Shown here piece after piece: positions 1 to 8,036 of a stretch of DNA of 37,395 bases (position 1 is the stretch's first letter; every line of letters begins with the position of its first letter). The translations under genes were made by a program, and so were the position numbers. The notes under the pieces were generated by a model, which had not been told where the DNA came from, did not search any database, and saw nothing but the letters and a program-made list of their open reading frames with translations. This stretch comes from Bacteroidetes bacterium GWF2_33_38 (GTDB taxonomy: Bacteria; Bacteroidota; Bacteroidia; Bacteroidales; GWF2-33-38): assembly GCA_001769505.1 (NCBI GenBank), contig MEOF01000009.1, positions 1 to 37,395 on the forward strand, given 5' to 3'.

Positions 1-198
1 GTTTTTGATTTTAAACACCAATGGTGCTTCGTTGGTAACTCCTATGAATTCGGATTCTGCATTTATGGTATTTCCTCCGGTTGACCACTTTTGTCCTTGC
101 TGGGCAAATACCGATGTTTGATTTAACAGTGTAATTATGCTTACCATTACGATAATTAAAGCAAGTTTTACATGGGGGGGGGTAGAAAATCGTTTCAT
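1..198 (-). CDS. Exported surface protein with tail-fibre-like repeats, 5' end only
   Basis: The reading frame opens at an ATG at 198 and runs off the left edge (66 codons seen). The product starts with a basic n-region (MKRFSTPPHVK), a hydrophobic stretch (LALIIVMVSIITLL) and a plausible signal-peptidase I site at VFAQ. The mature part contains WSTGGNTIN and GVTNEAPLVFKIKN. This W..GGN...G(T)TN..PLVFK pattern is, from memory, typical of long Bacteroidota surface proteins with tail-fibre-like repeats and often a C-terminal S74-type chaperone domain. The rest lies outside the window, so that assignment is tentative. A run of nine C (174-182 on the minus strand) falls inside codons 6-9, and the frame is open with exactly nine. 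No clear promoter box was found upstream. Confidence 0.7.
   Translation of the reverse strand, partial: MKRFSTPPHVKLALIIVMVSIITLLNQTSVFAQQGQKWSTGGNTINAESEFIGVTNEAPLVFKIKN
174..182 (-). repeat. Nine-base poly-C (minus) / poly-G (plus) tract in signal-peptide codons
   Basis: Nine consecutive C on the coding strand, within ACC CCC CCC C of codons 6-9 of the partial exported protein. It is the longest G/C homopolymer I noticed in this AT-rich window; the next are five or six bases. Losing one C would put ATG TAA directly in frame. Tracts of this type mediate phase variation in other bacteria. Confidence 0.8.
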
Positions 199-314
199 AT
201 TTTTGTGGGGTTAGTTTTTTTTTATAAAGTCATTCTACGGAATAAAATTAAAAAATGTTTCGGCAAAAAACATGTTTTACGACAATTGTTATTTAGACTG
301 AATTAACGGTCAAG

Positions 315-329
315 AAAAGCAAAGCTTTT
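315..329 (-). terminator. Weak candidate terminator hairpin, minus strand
   Basis: AAAAGC-AAA-GCTTTT is a perfect 6-bp stem with a 3-nt loop, lying between the helical-repeat gene (ends 458) and the surface-protein gene (starts 198), both on the minus strand. The T run is mostly the stem itself, so termination is uncertain. The rest of 199-457 shows no gene. It also contains the palindrome AAAACATGTTTT and a GTTATTGA-A-TCAATAAC palindrome at 449-465 covering the stop codon of the upstream gene. Confidence 0.3.
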
Positions 330-457
330 TGAATATTATTAAAATTCCACGAAATTATCTAAGAAATGTTGTTGTCAGGTAAAATACTTAACAAAGGCAT
401 TAAAAACTACCTATTAACTCGAACTCAGGTTAATAATATAAACCGCAGGTTATTGAA

Positions 458-973
458 TCAATAACTTTCAATTATTTTAACGAGTTCATTTACCAGACCT
501 CTTTTTTCAGTAGGAATAGATTCAATACTTGAATTAAGTTTATCGAGACAAAGTTCTACATCATTTTGCGATAAATTGTGAAGTAAATTTTCGATTACAG
601 TCAACGATTCAAATGCAATTTGATAATCCTCTTTCAATACTACATCAATAAAAATTGAATGGTACTTACTATAATCTAGACCCGAAATCCAACATGAAGA
701 AACCAAATAATACAAATATTCTTTATATAATGGATTTTTAATTGCATCAACAACATGAATTGTTGCATCATTATTTTTCGAATCGTTTAAAAGCTGAGAA
801 ATTAGCTTTATAATATTGCTGTTTGGCTTATTTTTGAATAGCTCAAAAACGTATGGTAAATAATTCGAATTATTACTATCGCTAATGCTGTTAATAGCAT
901 TGATAATATTTTTTTCATCCTTAGAGTTTAATTTATCTAAAATATTTTTCGATAATTTGTTTTTATTTTCCAT
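458..973 (-). CDS. Small HEAT-like helical-repeat protein, unknown function
   Basis: 171 residues, no signal peptide or membrane segment, so probably cytoplasmic. The protein is almost wholly predicted helix with short amphipathic repeats such as NIINAINSISDSNNSNYLPYV, IIKLISQLLNDS, ATIHVVDAIKNPLYKEYL and VELCLDKLNSSIESI. These resemble HEAT/ARM helix pairs, in which one helix asks whether a region or neighbour is present. This suggests a protein-interaction scaffold, but no partner can be named. The start ATG at 973 follows a good promoter (TACCTTTG with ATTG 19 nt upstream). It is divergent from the lipoprotein gene at 1147. A 17-nt palindrome overlaps its stop codon. I do not recognise a named family. 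Confidence 0.75.
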   Translation of the reverse strand: MENKNKLSKNILDKLNSKDEKNIINAINSISDSNNSNYLPYVFELFKNKPNSNIIKLISQLLNDSKNNDATIHVVDAIKNPLYKEYLYYLVSSCWISGLDYSKYHSIFIDVVLKEDYQIAFESLTVIENLLHNLSQNDVELCLDKLNSSIESIPTEKRGLVNELVKIIESY

Positions 974-997
974 ACATTTTAAACCATTATTGAATCA

Positions 998-1028
998 CAA
1001 AGGTATAAAATAAGTCTATTTTTTCAAT
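998..1028 (-). promoter_or_regulatory. Bacteroidota-type promoter for the helical-repeat gene
   Basis: On the minus strand TACCTTTG (998-1005) matches the TAnnTTTG -7 box perfectly. ATTG (1025-1028) lies 19 nt upstream, matching the TTG core of the -33 box. It ends 24 nt before the ATG at 973. Confidence 0.6.
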
Positions 1029-1067
1029 GATTATCAATAATCAAAGGGTTAAAAAAATTTTATAGTT

Positions 1068-1097
1068 TTTGTAATTTAAAAAAAAGTATTACTTTTA
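1068..1097 (+). promoter_or_regulatory. Candidate promoter for the lipoprotein operon
   Basis: TTTG (1068-1071), an 18-nt spacer, then TACTTTTA (1090-1097), which matches TAnnTTTG at seven of eight positions (final G replaced by A). It sits about 50 nt before the ATG at 1147 and is divergent from the promoter at 998-1028. Confidence 0.45.
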
Positions 1098-1146
1098 TCG
1101 CAAGTATTTACGAAATTTAGTTATAAACGATAAACTGAATATTTTC

Positions 1147-2064
1147 ATGAACAGCAAATTTTTAACACTTAAGACATTAGGAATATTTGTAGTAATAGTT
1201 TTTACTGCATTTATTTTTGCTTGTAACTCAACTGATAACAAAGTTACAACAGAAGATGATTTAGAAGTTAATCCAGAATTGATGGAGGACTTAAACAAAG
1301 CAAAGCAAGTCTTTTATTCTTTGCCATCGCCAATTGAAACAGCCATGCTAATAAAAAGAGCAGGTGCTAAGTACAACGAAGAATTCTTAAATAAAATTGA
1401 GAATATTTCAAAATACTCAACAAACAAGAGCATGGCTTTAAACCTTGGAGTATATAGTGCAGACTTGAGTTTCGCAAGCATGTTCGATCAACCTCAAGCA
1501 TCAATAAAGTACTTATCAACATGTAAAAAACTTGCTGACGATTTAGGCATTTTAAATGCTATTGATAAAGGAATTATCGACAGAATGGATAAAAATGTGA
1601 ACAATAGAGACTCTTTAATGGAAATTATTTCGGAAACATTAATGAACTCTAACTCTTTCTTAAAAGAAAATGACAGACCAGAAACTGCTGCTATAATTTT
1701 AGTAGGTGCATGGGTTGAAGGTTTATATATTGCAACCAAAATTGCAAAAACATCAAATTCAAACAAAGAATTAGTTGATAGAATAGTTGACCAACGATTG
1801 TCATTAAATACACTTTTAAGTCTTTTAGAAGAGTATAAAGACGGTAACTCAAAAGAAACTGTTAACGAATTACTCTCAAAACTTGGTGAAATAAATTCGG
1901 TATTTGAAAAAATTCAAATTACGACAACTAAAGTTGAAACTTCAGTTGATAATACAACAAACGTTACAACCTTGAATAGCAAAACAAAAATTGCTATAAG
2001 CCCTGAGGTTTTTGATACATTATGTGTTAGAGTTGATAATTTTAGAACAGAAATAACAAATTAA
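1147..2064 (+). CDS. Lipoprotein of unknown function
   Basis: 305 residues starting at ATG 1147. The N-terminus is a lipoprotein signal peptide: basic start, hydrophobic core (LGIFVVIVFTAFI) and FACN, with Cys as the likely lipidated residue about 26 in. The mature part is helical and highly charged. It includes a segment about LGVYSADLSFASMFDQPQ and a KYLSTCKKLADDLGI helix, ending in a Thr/Asn-rich stretch before a final helix. I do not know a named family, though I believe similar lipoproteins occur in other Bacteroidales. The next gene starts 7 nt after the stop, so the two are probably co-transcribed from the promoter near 1068-1097. A terminator follows the pair at 2555. Likely location is the periplasmic or outer surface of a membrane; function unknown. 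Confidence 0.8.
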   Translation: MNSKFLTLKTLGIFVVIVFTAFIFACNSTDNKVTTEDDLEVNPELMEDLNKAKQVFYSLPSPIETAMLIKRAGAKYNEEFLNKIENISKYSTNKSMALNLGVYSADLSFASMFDQPQASIKYLSTCKKLADDLGILNAIDKGIIDRMDKNVNNRDSLMEIISETLMNSNSFLKENDRPETAAIILVGAWVEGLYIATKIAKTSNSNKELVDRIVDQRLSLNTLLSLLEEYKDGNSKETVNELLSKLGEINSVFEKIQITTTKVETSVDNTTNVTTLNSKTKIAISPEVFDTLCVRVDNFRTEITN

Positions 2065-2071
2065 CGATACT

Positions 2072-2533
2072 ATGAAGAGAATAATCTTATTAATCGTAGC
2101 GACAGCAATTACTTTTGCATTTGCAACAGAAAGCAATGCACAATGTAAGAATTTTGCTCAGAAAATATGCAAACTTGAATTATTGCCATACATACATGAT
2201 GGTATTTATAATGCAACAACCCTTGCTGAAGGCGAAACAGCTGAACTTTTTAAAACATTCTACTCTGGTCAAGAATATCGTTTAGCAATATGTGGTGATG
2301 ATATGTTACCTAGAGTTGAGTTTGAAGTTTTAGATGGCGAACGTAATGTTTTATTTAGCAATAAAAACAACAATTATTCGAAAGTTTGGGATTTTAAATT
2401 AGAATCAAGTCAACAATTAATTATTTCTATTCAAGTTCCAACTAATGATAAAATGTCTGACCAACTAGCTAGCGGATGTGTGGCTGTTTTAGTAGGTTTT
2501 TTAAACAACGAAAATTCATTCGACCAATTTTAA
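2072..2533 (+). CDS. Small exported protein, unknown function
   Basis: 153 residues with a classical signal peptide (MKRIILLIVATAITFAFATESNAQ; cleavage after NAQ likely). The mature domain is mostly beta strand: TAELFKTFYSGQEYRLAICGDD, RVEFEVLDGERNVLFSN and LIISIQVPTN. Cysteines lie near the start (CKNFAQKIC), in ICGDD and in SGCVAVL, compatible with disulfides after export. The compact beta-rich shape could be a small sandwich binding domain, but I cannot name one. It begins 7 nt after the lipoprotein gene and ends just before a strong intrinsic terminator, so the two genes form one operon and may act together in the envelope. Confidence 0.78.
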   Translation: MKRIILLIVATAITFAFATESNAQCKNFAQKICKLELLPYIHDGIYNATTLAEGETAELFKTFYSGQEYRLAICGDDMLPRVEFEVLDGERNVLFSNKNNNYSKVWDFKLESSQQLIISIQVPTNDKMSDQLASGCVAVLVGFLNNENSFDQF

Positions 2534-2554
2534 TTGGTTGTTTTATATTATATC

Positions 2555-2583
2555 AAAGCGGACTATTTTAGTCCGCTTTTTTA
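2555..2583 (+). terminator. Strong intrinsic terminator after the lipoprotein operon
   Basis: AAAGCGGACTA (2555-2565), loop TTT, TAGTCCGCTTT (2569-2579), then T-rich sequence: a perfect 11-bp stem followed by a T run, 21 nt after the stop codon at 2533. Confidence 0.9.
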
Positions 2584-2650
2584 ATTTTATCGGAACAGTA
2601 ATCACGCAACTAAAATTAGCATTCTAAGAAAATCGGTAATTCAATAGACA

Positions 2651-2802
2651 TTATACCAAATAAGAAATTATATGCTAAAATTTAAAGATTTATTTGACTC
2701 CTTTGGAGTCAAATGGTTATAGCAGAATTGTACAGCTATAACTATTCGACCACTACGTGGTCGAACTATTTGAATTTTTCTCTAAAAAATTATTCGGTAT
2801 AA
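2651..2802. mobile_element. MITE-like element: three hairpins between 13-bp terminal inverted repeats
   Basis: This 152-bp stretch fills most of the gene-free region 2534-2849 between two convergent genes. Its ends are TTATACCAAATAA (2651-2663) and TTATTCGGTATAA (2790-2802), inverted repeats with one mismatch. Inside are three separate stem-loops. The first is ATTTGACTCC-TTT-GGAGTCAAAT (2692-2714, 10 bp perfect). The second is GTTATAGC with an 11-nt loop and GCTATAAC (2716-2742, 8 bp). The third is TTCGACCAC-TAC-GTGGTCGAA (2745-2765, 9 bp perfect). No coding frame is seen. The architecture suggests a non-autonomous mobile element or complex extragenic palindrome. Copies elsewhere in the genome cannot be tested here. 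Confidence 0.55.
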
Positions 2803-2849
2803 ATCCTAATAGCAGCACTGATTTTTTCAATTATTGTCAAGCAAAAGAT

Positions 2850-4454
2850 TTATTCTTTACAATATTTCACACCTGTTTTTAAATTGATATAACATTCATC
2901 ATAAAATGAATTTCCATCTTTTAGTTTATTTGCTAAAGCCAATCCGAATGAATATAATTGAATATTGTAATATTCGGCAGGAATAATTACATTCAAATTT
3001 TTATCTACAATACCATTTCCTGTTGGGCTTTCAAATATTCGGTAATCAGCAATCCATAAATTATTTTTGTCAAAACTGTATGGCAAAATTTCTCCTTTTT
3101 TGTTAATTATTTGTGTGTTTCTATCGTCTTCTTCGTTGAAAGAAAGTTTTGCATAAGAATTTTTAAAAGTTGAAACTTCGGCAAATTGAATTGGAATAAT
3201 TTCTTTTCCAGTTTTATCAATAAAACCATATTTTCCATCTTTTTTTACACGGCACAAACCTTCGTGAAAAGCATCAACTTCGTCATATTCTAAAGTTATT
3301 GGAATAATTTCTTTACCTTTTGCATCAATAAATCCATAATTTCCGTTCAGTTCAACTCTGCACAAACCTTCCGAAAAATCGCCAAGCGAATTGTATGATT
3401 TTTTCAAAACTAATTGAACACCTTCTTTGTTTGTGATTGAATATTTTCCATTCAATATTTCTACTTTTGTAAAACCACCGCTAAAATTACTTGGTTCAAT
3501 ATCATAATATTTTACAATTATTTCTTTGCCTTTTGAATTTATAAAAAACACTTTTTCATTCAAATATACTTTTGCCATACCATCAGAAAACTCTTCAATT
3601 TTATCATATTTTCCGAAAGGCACAATTACATTTCCTAAACTATCTAAAACGCCAACTTTTCCATCTTTTTCGAGAATTGCAACTCCATTTTTTATAGCAC
3701 TTGGGCAAATGTGCCAACCAAAATTAGTGTTCGTAAAATCAGGATTTTTACATTCATAAACATTTCCGTTTTTATCCATAAATTTTTCAACTGTTCCATC
3801 AAAAACTAAATGAGCAAAGGCATTTTTAAATTCGTGTACGTGTTCAGGGCGAACAATTATTTGATGATTTTTATCGAACAAACCATTTTTTTGAACATCG
3901 TCGCAATTGGCTTCGGCAATTTCTTTAGCTGAATAATCTAGCAAAAAGCAATTATTTTCGGTTTGGGCATACAAATATCCATTTTTTAGAAATTCAATTA
4001 TATCGTATTTAGTTATTTCCGTTTTATTTTTATGAATATCAACAATGTAGTATTTTTCTTTTTCCATAGTCATTAAATCTAAATTGTATTCTCCAATTTC
4101 GATAATTAAAACAGAAGTATCGCTCAATGTGAAAATTGCAGGAGTTTGGCTAAATTCAATTATTGTTTCATCTTTTGGCGTAATTAATTTTGTGAGATTT
4201 TTGTCGTTCAAATTTTCCATAACAACAGCAATTTTGCCATAAAAAAAGCAAGCTGTAAAATATTTTGGAGCAATTATAATTTTTCCTGAAACGTCAGAAT
4301 ATCCCCAAACATCGCCAACTTTAAATGGAATTAATTCGGGCATCGAAATTGGCGGAAATTGCATTGGCAAAGGAACTTGCGAATATAATTTATTTGTAAT
4401 CGAAGTAAATAATATTGTTAAAATTACAACTATTGAGAAAAGTTTATTTTTCAT
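2850..4454 (-). CDS. Exported WG-repeat protein
   Basis: 534 residues, ATG at 4454. A signal peptide (MKNKLFSIVVILTILFTSITNKLYSQ) precedes a body of WG/KWG beta-repeats. Recognisable units include VWGYSDVSGKIIIAPKYF near residue 49, KVGVLDSLGNVIVPF, KVFFINSKGKEI, NYGFIDAKGKEIIPI and KYGFIDKTGKEIIPI. They are interleaved with the typical FSEGLCRV/FHEGLCRV strand. Repeats in the middle are poorer, and the last ends in NGIVDKNLNVIIPAEYY. WG repeats are thought to form propeller-like binding surfaces; no enzyme motif is visible and the ligand is unknown. The mature protein should be periplasmic or surface-exposed. It is transcribed alone, convergent with the operon ending at 2533 and divergent from the gene at 4606. 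Confidence 0.88.
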   Translation of the reverse strand: MKNKLFSIVVILTILFTSITNKLYSQVPLPMQFPPISMPELIPFKVGDVWGYSDVSGKIIIAPKYFTACFFYGKIAVVMENLNDKNLTKLITPKDETIIEFSQTPAIFTLSDTSVLIIEIGEYNLDLMTMEKEKYYIVDIHKNKTEITKYDIIEFLKNGYLYAQTENNCFLLDYSAKEIAEANCDDVQKNGLFDKNHQIIVRPEHVHEFKNAFAHLVFDGTVEKFMDKNGNVYECKNPDFTNTNFGWHICPSAIKNGVAILEKDGKVGVLDSLGNVIVPFGKYDKIEEFSDGMAKVYLNEKVFFINSKGKEIIVKYYDIEPSNFSGGFTKVEILNGKYSITNKEGVQLVLKKSYNSLGDFSEGLCRVELNGNYGFIDAKGKEIIPITLEYDEVDAFHEGLCRVKKDGKYGFIDKTGKEIIPIQFAEVSTFKNSYAKLSFNEEDDRNTQIINKKGEILPYSFDKNNLWIADYRIFESPTGNGIVDKNLNVIIPAEYYNIQLYSFGLALANKLKDGNSFYDECYINLKTGVKYCKE

Positions 4455-4478
4455 ATCAAGTTTGTGTTAAGATTGTAT

Positions 4479-4486
4479 CAAAAATA
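4479..4486 (-). promoter_or_regulatory. -7 box upstream of the WG-repeat gene
   Basis: On the minus strand this reads TATTTTTG, a perfect TAnnTTTG, 24 nt before the ATG at 4454. No -33 TTTG at the right spacing was found, so it is only a candidate. Confidence 0.35.
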
Positions 4487-4561
4487 GAAAAAAAATTGAA
4501 ATTATAATTGAACTAATTCTTTTTAAATCAATTATAACCGATTTTAATTGCAGTTTTTATT

Positions 4562-4569
4562 TAACTTTG
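4562..4569 (+). promoter_or_regulatory. -7 box upstream of the 4606 gene
   Basis: TAACTTTG is a perfect TAnnTTTG box 36 nt before the ATG at 4606. A TTG at 4548-4550 is only 11 nt upstream, too close for the usual -33 spacing. Confidence 0.4.
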
Positions 4570-4605
4570 TTAAGGGGGTTTATAATATAAATAAAATAGA
4601 ATACT

Positions 4606-5361
4606 ATGATTAACAAAAAACCAATCGCAACATGGAAAGTATTTGCAGTTTTTTTTGTCTCTGCATTTGCTTTATTTTATTTTATGTTTGCCGATCATTC
4701 ATCAAATGTAAAAATTATAATTCCTCGCCGTGCAATTCCAGAAGTGAAAATTGAACAAATTTTTAACGATACCATCGAACTTGAACAAAAAGCAAAAATT
4801 AAGTTTGAAACAATTTATTCAATGTTAAAAGATACTTTAACGGATGTTGAAGAAGGCGAAATTTTGAAAATTGTTGAGGACGCTAAAACCGATAGTTCGT
4901 TAAACTTACTTCTTATTAAACTGGGAGAAAATGATTTGATGAAAAATTTTATTTACCGATGGGAAGAACAAGCTTGGTGTTACGATGAACCCGGAATGTT
5001 CAAAAAGTTTTTCGCAAATTTATCGGGTTCAAAACTTAAAGAAAGACCTAAAAATATAAATTTTGAAGGTCATTTTTTCGAGAAAATTGTGTTGTATAAA
5101 TATCTAACACGTGAAGCAGGAGTTGAACTTTTGAGTGCATTTAATTTGAGATTTCATTCTGGCGATTATACCGGAACAGAAAGTGCAAACGCATCTTTAC
5201 AATCAGAATTTGTTAATATTTTATTGGAAAACGAATTAAGCGATTTTTCACCATCAACAATTGAATTAGCAAAAGAAATTTTTAGTAAAGTTGATGGTAT
5301 TCATTCGTTTTACAAAATCTCAAACGTTGGACGACGAAAATTAGGAATTCCTGAAATTTAA
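4606..5361 (+). CDS. Single-pass membrane-anchored protein, unknown function
   Basis: 251 residues. One N-terminal hydrophobic segment (residues about 10-28, TWKVFAVFFVSAFALFYFMF) preceded by a short Lys-containing tail suggests a type II membrane anchor or uncleaved signal, with the rest in the periplasm. The remainder is helical and acidic/basic, with segments such as TIELEQKAKIKFETIYSMLKD, GEILKIVEDAKTDSS and a C-terminal SPSTIELAKEIFSKVDG. No catalytic motif or known family is recognised. The gene has a perfect -7 box upstream and ends 38 nt before the GTG start of the large CAP-domain gene, with no terminator between, so the two are probably one transcript. Confidence 0.7.
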   Translation: MINKKPIATWKVFAVFFVSAFALFYFMFADHSSNVKIIIPRRAIPEVKIEQIFNDTIELEQKAKIKFETIYSMLKDTLTDVEEGEILKIVEDAKTDSSLNLLLIKLGENDLMKNFIYRWEEQAWCYDEPGMFKKFFANLSGSKLKERPKNINFEGHFFEKIVLYKYLTREAGVELLSAFNLRFHSGDYTGTESANASLQSEFVNILLENELSDFSPSTIELAKEIFSKVDGIHSFYKISNVGRRKLGIPEI

Positions 5362-5399
5362 TAATTATGAAATAGTCCGTAAAAATAGAATTAAAAAAA

Positions 5400-7691
5400 G
5401 TGAAAAAATCAATTCTAATTATATTCATATTCACTTGTTTTTTGGGAGCAAAAGCCCAACAGGCAAAATATGTTGACGCTTATAATTTAGGCAAATTCGA
5501 CAAGTGTATTGAGCTAAGCAAAAAAGCTGAAAATAAAAATAGCAAAGACTTAAACGCATTTCTTTATGAAGCATTGGCTTGGGTCGAAATTTCAAAAATT
5601 GCGGAAACCGATTTAAACTACAAACCCGAATACAAAAGAGCAAATGATAAAATTATTTCAACTCTTTTAAATTTAAAGAAAAAAGATTTAACAGGAAAAT
5701 TCATAAAAGAAAACAGCTTTTTTTACAATAAAGCTCGATTAGCACTTTTCGAAAAGGGCGACCAATATGCAAAAACAGGCGATTTTGAAAAAGTAAAAAC
5801 TTACTACGAAAAAATCTTAAATTCATTTAACGATAAACGTGATTTTTTCTACATCGGGCGTTCATACTTACTTTGCGGACAAACAAATTACGGAATTAGA
5901 TACATAAACACCGGATTAGAAGAATATTACAAACTTTTCACAAAAGGCGAAAAACCCGACAGCACATTTTTAAATCATATTCTTGCCGTAACCGATATTC
6001 TAATAAATGAAAATCTTCAACGCCACACTTACCGTTTATTCACATTTATAAACCTCATTTTTCCTGATGATGCAAAAAAAGTAAGTGACCATCATTTACA
6101 AATTATCGAAAAGGCAAATCAATTATCTTCGTTTTGTTGCGATGATGCAAAATTGAATATTCGCGAAGCGTTAAAAGCTTACAATCAATATGGTACAGAC
6201 AGTCGATTTCTCGAAACAATTAAAAATGGAATAACGCAAGCTTCAAACAATATTTCAGAATATGAATATGCCGACACCATAACTTTTCAAAAACTCGATA
6301 GCCTTTATTGTTTTGCAATGGATAGCGTTCCCGAAAGTAAAAATACATTGATTACGATTAATAATAGTCTGAAATTTAATATTTTAAAGTATTATCCCGT
6401 TTCCGAAAAAATTGGAATTTCTCTTTACAAAGAATTTCTTAAAATCAATGAAAAATACGATAAAATTCTTACGCAATACCTTGTCGTTAAGTTAATTGAA
6501 GAAAATTCAACTAATTACTTAAATCAAGGTTATGCAATTTTATTGCAACGACAACAATTTGGAATTTCATTAAAACTAAAAACGCTTTATTCCAGTTTTG
6601 AAACTAATTTAATTCGTGAATTAAATAAATTTGGATCTAGCGATGAAGAACTTTTGAAAATAAAATTTTGGCTATTGCATTTTCCTGATTTTAAACTTCT
6701 TGAAAGTAATTTGTTGACATATTATATTCGAAATATTCGAAATAAAATTGACGAAAATGATTTTTCATCGGCACAAAAAATTCTTGGTTATGCTACAAAA
6801 TTTTATCCAACCGAAAAAAATATATTAGAACTTAAAAAAGAATGTGTTTCTAAAGATTATAAACTAAATTATTCTGGAAGTTATTTCACTTTAGACGAGT
6901 TAAATTGGACAGGAAATACCGGTGATTGTGATCCAGGTACAATTTCACAACTCGCACAAACAAAAACGTTGCAACGATTAAATTTTTTCCGTAGGATGGC
7001 TGGCTTACCAGACAAATGTATTTTTGACACAACTAAAAACCGCTATTGTCAAGCAGCTGCACTTTGTATGTTTGCACAAGGATATTTAGATCATCATCCA
7101 AATGCTTCGTGGAAATGTTTTTCTGAAGATGCATTGAAAGGAGCAAGTCATTCAAATTTGGGTTTAGGTTCTGCAACGTCTTATAGCGTTGATCAACAAA
7201 TTGAAGACGGTGGCGATAACAATAAAGAAGTTGGACACCGAACTTGGTTATTGACAACAGAGAAAAAATGTTATGCTTATGGAGCTTCTCAAAATACTGT
7301 TGCTTTTTGGACTTTAGGCTGCGGCGAAAGTTATTCTGACACAATAATTAATAGTTATAATACTGAATTTGTTGCTTGGCCCCCACCCGGTCCTGTTCCA
7401 AATAATTTGGTTTTTGATAGATGGTCATTTACTTCGTATAATAATAACTTTTCGTTCGAAAATCCAAAAATAAAATTGACATTAAATGGAAAACCTATTC
7501 AATTTAAAATTGATTATCAAACCTCAACTATGCTTGTTTTTGTACCACAAAAACTCAATTATTATTCTCCCACAGAACAAATTGTAAAAGTTAGCATTAC
7601 GTTCGATATGCGTAAATTTGAAGTCTATGGAACAGACAAAACTGAAAAAAAAACAATAAATTATGATGTAATTATTTATCAGGAAGAATAA
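5400..7691 (+). CDS. Exported protein with helical repeats and a C-terminal CAP (SCP) domain
   Basis: 763 residues. The start is a GTG at 5400: the frame has no usable upstream ATG (one at 5367 is out of use, followed by TAG), and GTG gives a proper signal peptide (MKKSILIIFIFTCFLGAKAQQ). Residues about 25-490 are helical, TPR-like (FDKCIELSKKAENKNSKDLNAFLYEALAW and similar). From about 505 a CAP domain follows, with LQRLNFFRRMAGLP at its start, a LDHHPNASWKCFSEDAL segment and the signature NNKEVGHRTWLL. Two His (HH and GHR) are in the positions that normally line the CAP cavity. A beta-rich tail with WPPPGPVP closes the protein. CAP domains bind lipids, metals or peptides in secreted proteins; the role here is unknown. 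Another CAP gene lies just downstream. Confidence 0.85.
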   Translation: MKKSILIIFIFTCFLGAKAQQAKYVDAYNLGKFDKCIELSKKAENKNSKDLNAFLYEALAWVEISKIAETDLNYKPEYKRANDKIISTLLNLKKKDLTGKFIKENSFFYNKARLALFEKGDQYAKTGDFEKVKTYYEKILNSFNDKRDFFYIGRSYLLCGQTNYGIRYINTGLEEYYKLFTKGEKPDSTFLNHILAVTDILINENLQRHTYRLFTFINLIFPDDAKKVSDHHLQIIEKANQLSSFCCDDAKLNIREALKAYNQYGTDSRFLETIKNGITQASNNISEYEYADTITFQKLDSLYCFAMDSVPESKNTLITINNSLKFNILKYYPVSEKIGISLYKEFLKINEKYDKILTQYLVVKLIEENSTNYLNQGYAILLQRQQFGISLKLKTLYSSFETNLIRELNKFGSSDEELLKIKFWLLHFPDFKLLESNLLTYYIRNIRNKIDENDFSSAQKILGYATKFYPTEKNILELKKECVSKDYKLNYSGSYFTLDELNWTGNTGDCDPGTISQLAQTKTLQRLNFFRRMAGLPDKCIFDTTKNRYCQAAALCMFAQGYLDHHPNASWKCFSEDALKGASHSNLGLGSATSYSVDQQIEDGGDNNKEVGHRTWLLTTEKKCYAYGASQNTVAFWTLGCGESYSDTIINSYNTEFVAWPPPGPVPNNLVFDRWSFTSYNNNFSFENPKIKLTLNGKPIQFKIDYQTSTMLVFVPQKLNYYSPTEQIVKVSITFDMRKFEVYGTDKTEKKTINYDVIIYQEE

Positions 7692-7778
7692 TCTCAAATC
7701 AATTAATCAACTCTCTTTTTTCATTTGAATAAGATATCCAATCATTAATCAACGTATTATTTTATTAATACTTCGGTC

Positions 7779-7862
7779 AACTCTGACAAAGTTGTTTTTG
7801 ATAAAATTATAAGTGTCTAATAATCAATAAGATAAATGACACATGGTAACTTTATCAAAGTT
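7779..7862. repeat. Pair of related 15-nt palindromes in a gene-free stretch
   Basis: The 345-nt stretch 7692-8036 between the two CAP genes holds no convincing gene apart from a possible upstream extension of the next frame. It contains AACTCTGACAAAGTT (7779-7793) and AACTTTATCAAAGTT (7848-7862). The second is a perfect 6-bp hairpin with a 3-nt loop; the first is an imperfect version of the same sequence. Between them lies GTGTC (7813-7817) facing GACAC (7838-7842). The cluster looks like a degenerate extragenic palindromic element. Confidence 0.4.
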
Positions 7863-8036
7863 CTGATTATCAAATTAATATGAAAAATTAACGAACTATT
7901 GATAATATGTAAATATTTTGAAATTTAATATGGTTCATAAATTATTAACTGATGTTACGATAATCAAAATAATAAAATTTCGGAACTTAAACAAGAATGG
8001 GACACATTAACAAATACTTATGTAAATGTATCTCTC

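Noticed and set aside
449-465. Perfect palindrome GTTATTGA-A-TCAATAAC over the stop codon of the helical-repeat gene
   Set aside because: As an RNA hairpin it has only six usable base pairs, all but one of them A-T, and no T run follows; palindromes of this size are common in AT-rich DNA.
1095-1298. Minus-strand open frame opposite the lipoprotein gene
   Set aside because: It lies antisense to the lipoprotein start and promoter and has no signal of its own; the plus-strand gene explains the sequence.
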